The notes under the pieces are model-generated. The model searched no databases and was not told the origin of the DNA. It saw nothing but the letters and a program-made list of their open reading frames with translations. Shown piece after piece: positions 43,504 through 53,141 of a DNA stretch of 64,000 bases. The stretch is from the NCBI RefSeq assembly GCF_035607535.1, contig NZ_JAYDZX010000001.1:773994-837993 (forward strand), in the 5' to 3' direction. Origin of the DNA: Salinimicrobium sp035607535. Its GTDB lineage: Bacteria; Bacteroidota; Bacteroidia; Flavobacteriales; Flavobacteriaceae. The position numbers were made by a program, and so were the translations under genes. Numbering within the stretch: the first letter of the stretch is position 1; each line of letters begins with the position of its first letter.

Positions 43504-43980
43504 CAAAACAAAGCCTTGCACGAAAGTGCAGGGTTTTTTTGTTGGACTGAGGCGTGAGCTTGCTCACAAGTCGAAAGGACAACAAAAAAGACCCAGCAGG
43601 CGATAGCCTGCAGGCTTTGTTTTAGTTCCACTCCTTCAGGATCACCGACCGCAGGGAGGTAATCTGCCACCCCGACAAAACAAAGCCTTGCACGAAAGTG
43701 CAGGGTTTTTTTGTTGGACTGAGGCGTGAGCTTGCTCACAAGTCGAAAGGACAACAAAAAAGACCCAGCAGGTGATAGCCTGCAGGCTTTGTTTTAGTTC
43801 CACTCCTTCAGGATCACCGACCGCAGGGAGGAAATTTGGCCACCCCGACAAAACAAAGCCTTACACGAAAGTGCAGGGCTTTTTATTGGCCTAAGGCGTG
43901 AGCTTGCTCACAAGCGGAACGGACAACAAAAAAGATCCAGCAGGCGCTAGCCTGCAGCCTTTGTTAGAGTTCCTCTCCTA
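43495..43980. repeat. Three tandem 172-bp units derived from the tRNA-Pro 3' end
   Basis: This fills most of the geneless stretch after tRNA-Pro. Units begin at 43495, 43667 and 43840 (periods 172 and 173) with CCACCCCGACAAAACAAAGC. Each contains three hairpins: TGCAC-GAAA-GTGCA plus a T run, GTGAGC-TT-GCTCAC, and GCAGGC-GATA-GCCTGC. Units 1 and 2 end with CCGCAGG...TGCCACCCCGA, a degraded copy of the tRNA T-arm and acceptor strand. Unit 3 is the most diverged and fades out near 43980. The remaining stretch to 44235 shows nothing recognisable. Confidence 0.9.
43514..43540 (+). terminator. Terminator after tRNA-Pro
   Basis: CCTTGCAC-GAAA-GTGCAGGG hairpin with a GNRA loop followed by seven Ts. 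The same hairpin recurs in the two following repeat units. Confidence 0.85.
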
Positions 43981-44235
43981 CGAACCACTTAATCCTTTCA
44001 ATAAACAGCTATTCCAGCGCCGGAAAAACTCTCGGTTAAAGTCTTCGATCCTATGCATCGAGCCAGTCTTCTCCCGATTAATGGTCAGGAAAATCAGATG
44101 AAATACCAGAGGTTTGATATTTTTATCTATTTTTGGATAAATTTAACATTAACTGATTTTGTTGATCTCCTCCTTGTTCTGTATAAAAAGTGCCATTAAA
44201 GTATCCCTCTATAGCTACAGAAAAGAAGAAAATGG

Positions 44236-46272
44236 ATGACAAAAAGTGCTGGTATGGAAATAAAGAGTATCAATAAAAAAACATCCGTATATCCTACATT
44301 ACCCTTCAACTACAAGAACCCTGAAAAAAAAGAACAATGGAATGTTTTTCAAATTCTGCTACAGGATAAGAAACTATTCGATGCCGTGCAAAATAGAGCG
44401 CTACAGGGCTATGTTCTTTTCTACCCCAATAATCCTGAAGATAAATGGTTGAGTCCAACGTTATACCAAACTTTAGATCTAATTAATAAGCCCAACGAGG
44501 TTTATCAATGGAGCAAAATTGTAGATAATGAAGATATGAAGGTCTTAGATGATCTTTTAAAGCTTCAGAACTATAGAAACAGGGAGTGTTATGGAATCAT
44601 CAGGTTAAGGCACTCCAGAGGTTATGTTATAACCATGGATTATTCCTCCTATTATACAAAGGATGAAGCTGGTGAAGATTTAATTGTTCTGGCCTTCCGC
44701 AGAAAACATTTTCGGCCGGGAGAAACTTGTGAACTCGATTTCGATAGAGAAAGAACGGAAAATGATCGAATAAACCGGGAAATTTTTGAGGGAAGCTTCA
44801 AAAATGCAGCTATTGGAATGGCCTTATTAGATCCAACAGGCCGCTGGCTTGAGGTGAATACAAGGCTTTGCGAAATAGTGGGTTATCAACCTGAGGAATT
44901 GCGGGAACTTACTTTCCAGGACATAACACATCCCGATGATCTGGAAGCTGATCTCTCCCTTCTCAAAGAACTTGTAGAAGGTAAACGAGGTCATTACCAG
45001 ATGGAAAAGAGGTATTTCCACAAGAATGGAAGTATTATTCATATCATACTTTCAGTTTCTCTTGTTCGTAATTCAGTTGGAGAGCCTCTATATTTCATTT
45101 CACAAATTACCGATGTCACCTCCCTCAAAGAAACACAAAAGGCGTTGGGAAAGGCATTAGATGACCTGGAGAACATACTGGAAGCGAGTTCACGGGTGAG
45201 TATCATTGGGTTTGACAGAAAGGGAGTGATATCTTCATTTAACAAGGGTGCAGAAAATTTATTGGAGTATTCAAAAGAAGACGTAATTGGAAAATTACCC
45301 TATGCTATACTACACCTGGAGCAAGAAATTGAGGAAAGAAAACAAGAACTGGAAAATTTTACCAACAAAAGCTGCGAACCTGCCGATATCCTCAAGTTCC
45401 TTGCAGATCATGGATTACCTCATACTAAAGAATGGAAATTTAGAACCAATAGTGGAAAGTTAATCCCGGTACAGGTAACCATCACTCCAATTAAAAAGAA
45501 TAATCAAATAACAGGTTATCTCTCGGTCGCGACAGATATTAAAGAGTTAAAGAGGGCTCAAAAGGAAATTGCTTCTATACTTCATATCACTCAAGAACAG
45601 AATGATCGGTTAAAGAACTTTGCAAATATTGTCTCCCACAACCTGAGAAATCATTCCGCAAATTTTAAGAATTTACTAAACCTTTATCTCGATGAAGTTC
45701 CGGAACAGGGTGGAAATGAGATGGTTCAGATGCTTCTCCTGGCATCGGGGCAATTAGAGGAAACGGTCTTTGATCTTGAAAAGATAGTTACTTCAAACAA
45801 GTCAACCTATGAAGATCTTGAAAGCTTGAACCTCCATAGTGCAGTGGAAAAAGCAGTTTCTTCTGTTCATCCTGTTCTTTCGGAAACCGGGACAAGTATA
45901 ACTAATGACACTCCCAAACATCTGGAGGTCATAGCCTTACCCGCCTATCTCGACAGTATAATATTAAACCTCATCACTAACGCCATCAAGTACAGAGAAA
46001 ACAGTAGAAAATCTTTCATAAGATTTTCTGCCGTACAGGATGCTGGTAAGGTAGTTATGAAAATCGAAGATAATGGCAAAGGGATAGATTTACAGAAATT
46101 TGGAGATAAGATCTTTGGGATGTACAAAACCTTTCACGGGAACGAAGATGCAAGAGGCATAGGGCTTTTTATCACCAAAAACCAAGTGGAAACAATGGGT
46201 GGAAGAATTTCCGTTTCCAGTGAAGTAGGAAAGGGAACTGTATTTGAAGTTATTCTAAAACAAGAAAAATAA
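44236..46272 (+). CDS. Soluble multi-PAS histidine kinase
   Basis: 678 residues with no membrane helix. A PAS-like domain spans about 30-160, a clear PAS/PAC about 185-300 (FKNAAIGMALLDPTGRWLEV, QITDVTSLKE), and a third PAS about 310-440 (SRVSIIGFDRKGVISSFNKG). The dimerisation His is about 468 in VSHNLRNHSAN, closely like the HDLRSHS box of the kinase at 32292. The ATPase domain is complete (LNLITNAIKYRENS, DNGKGID, RGIGLFITKNQVETMGG). No response regulator is adjacent, so it is an orphan cytosolic sensor. Confidence 0.92.
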   Translation: MTKSAGMEIKSINKKTSVYPTLPFNYKNPEKKEQWNVFQILLQDKKLFDAVQNRALQGYVLFYPNNPEDKWLSPTLYQTLDLINKPNEVYQWSKIVDNEDMKVLDDLLKLQNYRNRECYGIIRLRHSRGYVITMDYSSYYTKDEAGEDLIVLAFRRKHFRPGETCELDFDRERTENDRINREIFEGSFKNAAIGMALLDPTGRWLEVNTRLCEIVGYQPEELRELTFQDITHPDDLEADLSLLKELVEGKRGHYQMEKRYFHKNGSIIHIILSVSLVRNSVGEPLYFISQITDVTSLKETQKALGKALDDLENILEASSRVSIIGFDRKGVISSFNKGAENLLEYSKEDVIGKLPYAILHLEQEIEERKQELENFTNKSCEPADILKFLADHGLPHTKEWKFRTNSGKLIPVQVTITPIKKNNQITGYLSVATDIKELKRAQKEIASILHITQEQNDRLKNFANIVSHNLRNHSANFKNLLNLYLDEVPEQGGNEMVQMLLLASGQLEETVFDLEKIVTSNKSTYEDLESLNLHSAVEKAVSSVHPVLSETGTSITNDTPKHLEVIALPAYLDSIILNLITNAIKYRENSRKSFIRFSAVQDAGKVVMKIEDNGKGIDLQKFGDKIFGMYKTFHGNEDARGIGLFITKNQVETMGGRISVSSEVGKGTVFEVILKQEK

Positions 46273-46432
46273 TACTCCCCTACCTGAAGCCCGCCGGCAG
46301 GGAAAACATCCAGGGTTTAAAAGACACTTCCGCATTTCCTTTAAGATACTCTAGTCAGACCCTTTACCCTTTAGAGCTTGCTCCGCTAAATTATAATCGT
46401 ATGGCTGATTTTGTTTTTCGATTCAAATTAAG

Positions 46433-48187
46433 TTATTCAACGGTGAAAATTTGGTGAATGAAAACCGGAGTTCCGCTTGCTGTAAATCCTTCCAGCACAA
46501 CTTCAAATGCGCCATCGACATCTGAAGTAAAAAAGCTAATCTCCTCCTCTGTTCTAAACGAAGGCAAATGCGGTTTCCACAAAAGTTGATAACGATAATC
46601 GGGTATCCTATTGTTTCTATTCTCCTCGTTGTAAACCTGCTGAAAATACTTCTTGGCGATCTCGGGATGCTCCAAGTCGATCTTCAATGAATTTGAAGGC
46701 TGGAATTGTTCGGGGAAATCCCCATCTATTGTCTCAACTAGAATGGCACCTTGATAGATCTCAGGTCCCAGATAGATCTTGTCCCTTATGATCTTTATGG
46801 TTTGGATTCTCCGTGAATCGTAATTGATCAAAGCCGAGTGGTCCTGAAGCAAGAGGCCATCGACCATCACCAGTGGTTTTAGACGCATTGCCAGATGACC
46901 TATCAAGCCGCGGACTTCAAAAACACGCTTGTCCCGTCCTTCTTTCCTTACCCAGGCAGATTTAATGATTTCAACGAAAGTCTCGGGTACTCCTTTGAAC
47001 CGTGTATAATCATCAAGATCGTAAGTTTCAACGATACTTTCAGGGAAGGTCACTTCCTCCTGAACGGGTGCAAGAGTATCGGGCTTAACAGAGAAATAGG
47101 CATTTTCTATCTGATTATAGAGACTCCTTTCCACGATCTCATTCTCCATATCTGGAGTGATGAAATAATCGGGAAAATCGAAACTTGTCATGGCCAGTCC
47201 TTCATTTGTTTCAATTCTAATCTCCATTTCGCGTCCAGTCTCTCCCAGTATTTCAAGGACTCCATCTTCATCCCGCAATTCCCTGTCCAGGTTAAAAAAG
47301 AATTGTCCATTTTGATTGGTGACCGCTATTTGCGCAAAACCTTTATTTGAGGGAATAGATAAGGCTACCTTTACATTCTCTACTGCTGCTGCATTGGCAG
47401 AAAGTACGCTTCCGCTCACCAATTGTCCCCGAAGTTCTGGTAAGAATACTTCTTGAGAACTGTTCATTTGATTAGCTTCAAATCTTTTCTCCAATACCTT
47501 TGCAGGAGCACTCTTTTGAGGAGCAGGTAAACCTCCTACTTTTCTCACGGAAAGCGAGTATCTCCCTGCAGCAGCATCTGCATCTTTGCTGTTCAACTCT
47601 ATTCTCACCTGTTCCCTGTTGGTAAACTTGTGGTTGTTCAGTTTTAGCTCAACTGCATCTCTTTGCTCCTTTTCAGCCACTGTAGTCCCAGAGAATAGTG
47701 TTGAAGATATCCCGGAATCTGCGGAAGAATCAAGTAATTTTTTCTGATTTCCCTGATAGGGATTGATAACCACAAGATCCCCTTCAAAAAAGGCATTTTC
47801 GAAATTCTTCATCCAGTTGGTATAGGCAACCAATTTATATGTTCCCGAAGGAGTATCTGTCGGTATGAAAAAATCTGCACTTCCCCTCCCGTTTTCCAGT
47901 TTAACCTTTTGACTAAAGATAGTTTCATTGCCTTCCCCAATCATTTCCACATAGGCTATCTTACTAAATTGAGATGCCTCGCCGGAGTCATTCTTTAGGC
48001 TGTATACGCTGTAAAGGAAATATTCCCCGGGAAAAAGCAAGGAAGTGTTGTAGTGCAGGTAGATCCTCTCCCCTAAAGAGGTTTCAGATAAACCTTTGGC
48101 CAAAAGAGATTTTTCTGCAGCTTGTCCCTTAGCCTCCGAAGAAAGGAAGAGGCAGAAAAGTGTAAGTATTGTGAATAATATTTTCAT
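46433..48187 (-). CDS. Secreted macroglobulin-like (MG2) protein with a plug-like segment
   Basis: 584 residues with a signal peptide (about 1-21, ending EAKG). Residues about 30-135 look like an MG2 macroglobulin domain (ERIYLHYNTSLLFPGEYFLY, FFIPTDTPSGTYKLVAYTNW). A central part resembles carboxypeptidase-regulatory repeats (ENVKVALSIPSN, NQNGQFFFNLD). Near residues 435-490 a segment (PLVMVDGLLLQDHSALI, then AILVETIDGDFP) resembles the plug of TonB-dependent receptors, but no barrel follows. It is last in the operon with the DUF4249 lipoprotein and receptor, 8 bp after the former. Probably a periplasmic or surface partner of the receptor. Confidence 0.75.
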   Translation of the reverse strand: MKILFTILTLFCLFLSSEAKGQAAEKSLLAKGLSETSLGERIYLHYNTSLLFPGEYFLYSVYSLKNDSGEASQFSKIAYVEMIGEGNETIFSQKVKLENGRGSADFFIPTDTPSGTYKLVAYTNWMKNFENAFFEGDLVVINPYQGNQKKLLDSSADSGISSTLFSGTTVAEKEQRDAVELKLNNHKFTNREQVRIELNSKDADAAAGRYSLSVRKVGGLPAPQKSAPAKVLEKRFEANQMNSSQEVFLPELRGQLVSGSVLSANAAAVENVKVALSIPSNKGFAQIAVTNQNGQFFFNLDRELRDEDGVLEILGETGREMEIRIETNEGLAMTSFDFPDYFITPDMENEIVERSLYNQIENAYFSVKPDTLAPVQEEVTFPESIVETYDLDDYTRFKGVPETFVEIIKSAWVRKEGRDKRVFEVRGLIGHLAMRLKPLVMVDGLLLQDHSALINYDSRRIQTIKIIRDKIYLGPEIYQGAILVETIDGDFPEQFQPSNSLKIDLEHPEIAKKYFQQVYNEENRNNRIPDYRYQLLWKPHLPSFRTEEEISFFTSDVDGAFEVVLEGFTASGTPVFIHQIFTVE

Positions 48188-48195
48188 AAGCTATT

Positions 48196-49374
48196 TTATT
48201 CTTCCCAGAAATCTGGGGCTATGTTCGATCCATATTTGGTGCAATCCAGACAGCCTGCTTTGGCAAACCTATAGCCGCCCCCCATTTCAAATCCAAAGTA
48301 CTTCAAAGATCCTACTTTAAGTTGTTCTCCAATCGACTCTCTTTGTGATCGGGTAAGGGTGGGTGGAAATAATACTTCGCACTCAACATGAGCATTAGGT
48401 ATAAAATCATCCCGATCATAAAAATCCTCAAAGTTGAAAAATATTCTCTTCCGGCTTACCCCTGCAACAGAGAATATTCCTACTACAGGTTCATCTGGAT
48501 CACTTATGGAAAATATATTCCCATTGATCAATCCCAGCTGATTTTGTGAAAACAAATTCTCAGATTCAGAGAAATCCCGTAGGGTTTGATAGTATGAATA
48601 GGTCTCGGCCGAAATTGAAAATTGCCTTACAAGAATACTATACCTGTGTGCGGTTTTATGGCTCTCCCCGGGTATAAATTTTATGAGGTTGGCCTCCAGG
48701 TCATTTCCCGACTGTGCATTTGTATTAGCTAATATTACTTCTTTTGAAACTTCGGTAGTATAACAAACGGTTTCTTCTCTTGTCTTTTCTACTTCAACAA
48801 ATTCTCCATCGATCACCTTAAGATCAAGATTTATTTGATAGGGAGAAACGATCTTGTAGGTCTCCACGAAATCGTATAAATAATATCCTGAAGCTGCCTG
48901 GGAAACCTCAACACCAGCCAGAATGGCCACTCCTGTTTCCTCTTCATACGTGGTTTTTTGAGCATATAAGGCTGATATGTTGGAGCTGACAGGGAGTTCT
49001 TCCGGTTCAGAGCTATACTGCTTTCCATCTGCCGTCCGGATCTCGAGAGTATATGAAATCCCCTGCTCAGCCCGGAATGGCTGTATAGAAAGATACCTTC
49101 CCGGTTCTTCTTCAATAAACTCGTAAAGAGTTGAGTTACCTGTTACCCTTACCGTCGCATTGCTTTCCCGGGAGGGCCCGGTTTCCCCAAGTTTATAGGT
49201 TCTGCTAATAAGGATCTCCTGGTGTGATAGTTCATCAGTAATGGTACCTTCAATTACAAGTGCATTTTCATAGGTTTCGGTTTGTATCTCAATAGGCTCT
49301 ACACAGCTGGAAAACAACGAGACCAATATCACTGTTCCAAGAATCCTCCTTAAACCTTGTAATCGGGTAATCAT
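48196..49374 (-). CDS. DUF4249 lipoprotein, paralogue A
   Basis: 392 residues with a lipoprotein signal (VSLFSSC). The start CVEPIEIQTETYENALVIEG and the final AGCLDCTKYGSN are shared by all three paralogues here. The family is common beside TonB-dependent receptors in Bacteroidota, where it may act as a surface substrate-binding partner, analogous to SusD; this is not proven. The conserved C-terminal Cys-x2-Cys pair may bind metal or form a disulfide. It begins 12 bp after the receptor gene and is the only paralogue inside the receptor operon. Confidence 0.88.
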   Translation of the reverse strand: MITRLQGLRRILGTVILVSLFSSCVEPIEIQTETYENALVIEGTITDELSHQEILISRTYKLGETGPSRESNATVRVTGNSTLYEFIEEEPGRYLSIQPFRAEQGISYTLEIRTADGKQYSSEPEELPVSSNISALYAQKTTYEEETGVAILAGVEVSQAASGYYLYDFVETYKIVSPYQINLDLKVIDGEFVEVEKTREETVCYTTEVSKEVILANTNAQSGNDLEANLIKFIPGESHKTAHRYSILVRQFSISAETYSYYQTLRDFSESENLFSQNQLGLINGNIFSISDPDEPVVGIFSVAGVSRKRIFFNFEDFYDRDDFIPNAHVECEVLFPPTLTRSQRESIGEQLKVGSLKYFGFEMGGGYRFAKAGCLDCTKYGSNIAPDFWEE

Positions 49375-49386
49375 TATTAGGTATCG

Positions 49387-52134
49387 TTAAAATTTGAAAT
49401 TATAAGTTATCGTAGGAACAGGAATAGAGAAAATTGAAGTTTTATAAGCTTTGACCTCTCCATCTTCGGTCACAAAGAAAACCGAATAAGGATTATTTCT
49501 TCCAAGAACGTTGTATACAGAAATATTCCAGAAGCTGTGAGCCAGCTTCTCGATCTTATGATTTCCTTCTATGTTTAAGCTCAAGTCTAACCTGTAATAG
49601 TCTGGTATCCTGAACTCGTTTCGATCACTATACATCACATATTCCGCTCCATTGTAATTATACTTACCTACGGGATAAGTAATGGGTCGTCCCGTTTGAT
49701 AGACAAAATTTGCCGAAAGGCTGAACCTTTGGGTAAACTTGTAGTTGGCCACCATGGAAAAATCATGAGGTTTGTCGAAGTTCGAAGGAAAAAACTCCCC
49801 GTTATTCACGATCTCTTCATTGAATTCTCCAGCCAGCTTGACAAAGGAGCGTGAATAACTATAGCTCAACCAGCCATTAAGGTCTCCTTTGGTCTTTTTA
49901 AGCAGAAATTCACCTCCGTAAGATTTGCCTTTCCCCTGCAGGATCTCGGTTTCAATGGTCTCATTAAGAAAAAGCTGGGCTCCTACCTTATAATCTAAAA
50001 TATCATTGGAAGTTTTGTAATACCCCTCTAAACTTAATTCGTACATGTTGTTAAACATGTTCTTATATAATCCAAGGGAGTACTGGTTTGCCTGTTGCGG
50101 TTTAATGATTGCATCAGAAAGTTTGTAGGTATCTGTAGGCGAAGCAGTAGTATTGGTCGATAGGGTATGTATGTACTGGTAGGTACTGTTATAACTTGCC
50201 TTTACTGAAAGATCCTCCTGTAGCAGGTAACGACCGGACACTCTTATTTCGGGGCCTCCGTAGGTCTTGATCACTTCGTTATTTCCATATTGTATCCTGT
50301 CCACTACAGAACTTTCCCTACGTGGAGCCCCTTCCTGATAGATTCTCTCTTCGCCTTCTCCCAATGCTGCAAACATTGAGAATCTAATCCCGGTACTTAT
50401 CAGAAATTTATTATTGACCTCGTAATCATCACCAATGAAGATCGCTGCTTCAACACCTTTTTCCTGGGGCACTTGTCTCGCCTCAATAGGTGATTCTCCA
50501 CGTGGCTCAATTTCACCCGGATTTACGACATACAATTTCGCTCCCAGGCCGTAATCCAACCTGTGCTTATCATTCAACTTGTACTTGAAATGTGTTTTTA
50601 CACCTGTTTCATTTATTCCATAACCCGATCTAAAGTCGTTTGTAAATTCACCGGCGTAATCTATATCAAATTTGTATTCGGAATTAGTCACCTGTAGATT
50701 TCCCTGATGCCTGTTGTTGAACCTGTGGACCAGGTCCAGAGATAATAACCTGTTGCTGTAACTGTATAGAGAATCCGGGGTTATATTGAATCTGTCATTA
50801 CTGTAGTACCCCATTACATCAAGGTCGGTATCATTGCCTATCCTGTGGTTGTATTTTGCCACCACATCGTAAAAGGATGCTTCATTGTCCCTAAGGGATT
50901 CTTCATCTAAGGACTTCAGGATCCAGTCAGAATAAGTACTTCTCACCCCCACCAGGAGTCCGGCTTCCTCTTTAATAACAGGTACTTCCAGGGTGAGGTT
51001 TCCGGTAACCGGACCTATAGCTCCTTCACCGGCAAATTCATTTACATTAGCATCTTTGGTCCTTATGTCAAAAACCGAAGACAACCTGCCTCCAAAATGT
51101 GCCGGCATGTGTCCTTTATAAATATCCACTGCTCCCGTGGTGAAGGGATTTAAAGCTGAAAAGAGTCCGAAGAAATGTGCCGGATTATAAATTACTGCAT
51201 TGTCCAGAAGGATTAAGTTTTGGTCTGCCCGTCCCCCGCGAACATTAAAACCTGCTGCTCCCTCACCTGCAGAAGAAATTCCCGGTAAGGTCGTACTTAC
51301 TTTAAGGATGTCCCTTTCTCCAAGAACCAGGGGAATATTCTTGATCTCCTCCACATTGATCTCTTCTTTACCTCCACCTGCATCATTGACATTGCTGTCT
51401 GGATTGGATTCCAGCACCACCTCTCCCAGTTGCTGAAAATCTTCCTTTAAACTAAAATTAAGCTGACCATCATTGTAAATTACGACCCTCTTTGCAATAT
51501 CCTCATTCCCAAGTGACCGCGTTTCCACTATGTTCACCCCGGGTGGTAATCTAAGGCTGTAAAATCCATTTTCGTCGGTGACAGTACCTATTTCAGAATT
51601 TCTTACAGAAATTGCCAGGTTTGGTATTGGTTGTCCATCTTCAGCGCTAATAACTCTTCCGGTGAGCTGTAGCCTTGATTTACTGCTTGACCTGTTGGCA
51701 CGACCAATATTAACCGTTTCAACTATGGTTTGCGCTGGCCTTTGTACATCTTCATAGAAAACAGGACTGTATACCTCCTCTTCCTCTACTACCTCGACCT
51801 CCTTTTTGCCGAAGAAATTTTCGGGTAGTTCATCGTAAATAACACTGTTTTGGGTAAGGATTATTCTATCGTCCAGAAAATGATAGTTTAAAAGTGTCTC
51901 TTCCAGAAGATCGTTCAGGATCTCCTTTAGGCCAGCATCATTGTAAGTACCCGAAAATAATTGTTTCGGAAGCCAGCTTTCATTGAAATAGAACCTATAG
52001 TTGGTCTCGCTCTCTATTTGAGTCAAGACTTCCTTAAGCGGAAGATTCGAGAATTGAAGGTCGATACTTTCCTTGTTCTGTGCACCTGCTGTAATAAAAA
52101 TCAGGAAGAACAGACAGGTCAAAAAGTTTCTCAT
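49387..52134 (-). CDS. TonB-dependent receptor with N-terminal STN domain
   Basis: 915 residues. Signal peptide 1-18; STN domain about 22-95 (LQFSNLPLKEVLTQIES); carboxypeptidase-regulatory-like domain about 153-235 (TGRVISAEDGQPIPNLAISV); plug about 255-380 (VRGGRADQNLILLDNAVIYN, GHMPAHFGGRLSSVFDIRTK); and a 22-strand-type barrel ending in YNFKF. It imports a bound nutrient across the outer membrane. An STN domain usually signals to a FecR-type anti-sigma factor, but no sigma or anti-sigma gene is present here. Its start overlaps the upstream gene by 4 bp. The substrate is unknown. Confidence 0.93.
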   Translation of the reverse strand: MRNFLTCLFFLIFITAGAQNKESIDLQFSNLPLKEVLTQIESETNYRFYFNESWLPKQLFSGTYNDAGLKEILNDLLEETLLNYHFLDDRIILTQNSVIYDELPENFFGKKEVEVVEEEEVYSPVFYEDVQRPAQTIVETVNIGRANRSSSKSRLQLTGRVISAEDGQPIPNLAISVRNSEIGTVTDENGFYSLRLPPGVNIVETRSLGNEDIAKRVVIYNDGQLNFSLKEDFQQLGEVVLESNPDSNVNDAGGGKEEINVEEIKNIPLVLGERDILKVSTTLPGISSAGEGAAGFNVRGGRADQNLILLDNAVIYNPAHFFGLFSALNPFTTGAVDIYKGHMPAHFGGRLSSVFDIRTKDANVNEFAGEGAIGPVTGNLTLEVPVIKEEAGLLVGVRSTYSDWILKSLDEESLRDNEASFYDVVAKYNHRIGNDTDLDVMGYYSNDRFNITPDSLYSYSNRLLSLDLVHRFNNRHQGNLQVTNSEYKFDIDYAGEFTNDFRSGYGINETGVKTHFKYKLNDKHRLDYGLGAKLYVVNPGEIEPRGESPIEARQVPQEKGVEAAIFIGDDYEVNNKFLISTGIRFSMFAALGEGEERIYQEGAPRRESSVVDRIQYGNNEVIKTYGGPEIRVSGRYLLQEDLSVKASYNSTYQYIHTLSTNTTASPTDTYKLSDAIIKPQQANQYSLGLYKNMFNNMYELSLEGYYKTSNDILDYKVGAQLFLNETIETEILQGKGKSYGGEFLLKKTKGDLNGWLSYSYSRSFVKLAGEFNEEIVNNGEFFPSNFDKPHDFSMVANYKFTQRFSLSANFVYQTGRPITYPVGKYNYNGAEYVMYSDRNEFRIPDYYRLDLSLNIEGNHKIEKLAHSFWNISVYNVLGRNNPYSVFFVTEDGEVKAYKTSIFSIPVPTITYNFKF

Positions 52135-52868
52135 TGGGCGGCGGCATTTGAGAGGTTTGATAATCTTTGAAACATGGCAACCAGTGCACCATCCTGCTGC
52201 ACTCTTGCCTGTTTCCTGTAATCCCGGTAATATTCTCTAACTTCTGACTTATGTTCAGGAAAGAGTTCGAGTAGATTCCCCCTGTTCAATTCGTAATAAT
52301 TGTTCTTGTATTTAAAGAAGTACTCGGAAGATTTTTGTTTGAACTCATAATGTACCAGTTCACGCCTGGAAATTTTTTGCTGTGAAACCCGGTATTTTTT
52401 AAGCACCTGCAGCTGTGGGTCTTCATAAAGCAGCTCATAAATCCCTGAAATATCGGAGTCTGCTTCATACACATTTATAAACTTTCTGGAATTGAGATAA
52501 AAGCCGTCAAGGCGGTTAGGAAACAACTGAAACTCCGTCTCTCCACGTTGGCTGGGCAGCTTTACCAGGAGAAGATCATCAAATATATTATACCTTACAG
52601 GGATTTTGAAGTAAGGCTGACCTTCATAAAAAACAGTAGTGGGAACATACAGATCCGAGCCGAAGAACTTGTGCTTTTCATTGACCATCCTATGTTTCTC
52701 GATGTATTCGATACCAGTGAAGATATCGGTGTTCTGGATACCAATGGTGGCATCAAATCCCTCATAAGCTTTCTGCAGCTCTGTCGGAATTTCCTGGGCT
52801 CTGGCAGAAAATCCGTAAAGAAAAACTGTAAGTATGAAGGAAAATAAAATTTTGTTGAAGTAGATCAT
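52131..52868 (-). CDS. Secreted protein of unknown function in the receptor operon
   Basis: 245 residues with a signal peptide (about 1-24, ending SARAQ). The mature part is rich in aromatic and charged residues, with blocks YFKIPVRYNIFDDLLLVKL and YEFKQKSSEYFFKYKNNYYE. No domain is recognised. The C-terminus is polar (QRLSNLSNAAAQ). It overlaps the receptor gene by 4 bp (ATGA) and is the first gene of that operon, so it should work with the receptor in the periplasm or at the outer membrane. Confidence 0.8.
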   Translation of the reverse strand: MIYFNKILFSFILTVFLYGFSARAQEIPTELQKAYEGFDATIGIQNTDIFTGIEYIEKHRMVNEKHKFFGSDLYVPTTVFYEGQPYFKIPVRYNIFDDLLLVKLPSQRGETEFQLFPNRLDGFYLNSRKFINVYEADSDISGIYELLYEDPQLQVLKKYRVSQQKISRRELVHYEFKQKSSEYFFKYKNNYYELNRGNLLELFPEHKSEVREYYRDYRKQARVQQDGALVAMFQRLSNLSNAAAQ

Positions 52869-53141
52869 CTAATCTCTTATGATACCTGAATCAGGTAAGG
52901 ATATTTTCTTAAATCAAGTAGGGTGGACCCAAAACTAAACAAATATTTATAATTCATCATTTTTAACTTAAAAAATAACATATCATAAATGGCCAATAAT
53001 CAATCGTTCTCAAAGACTGCTAATCTAACATGGCGCAAATCCCTGACCTCTCCCATTTTTAGCGAACGAAATTCTAAAAAAAACAATTTTTAAAGATGTC
53101 ACCTTTGGCATTCATTAATAAAAAATTGATAATTCCCCTGT

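Noticed and set aside
43495..43848. Integrative element bounded by the tRNA 3'-end repeats
   Set aside because: The repeats are only about 172 bp apart and enclose no integrase or cargo genes.
43449..43851. Minus-strand open frames across tRNA-Pro and the 172-bp units, containing GRIRTCG-type sequence
   Set aside because: They are translations of the tRNA and its duplicated 3' end; such frames are well-known annotation artefacts.
43495..43980. Possible CRISPR array
   Set aside because: Units are 172 bp and nearly identical throughout, with no short repeat/unique spacer pattern and no cas genes.
43898..44101. 67-codon plus-strand open frame after the tRNA repeats
   Set aside because: It starts inside the decayed third repeat unit and encodes no recognisable protein.
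46895..47350. 151-codon plus-strand open frame
   Set aside because: Antisense to the MG2 protein gene, with no recognisable domain.
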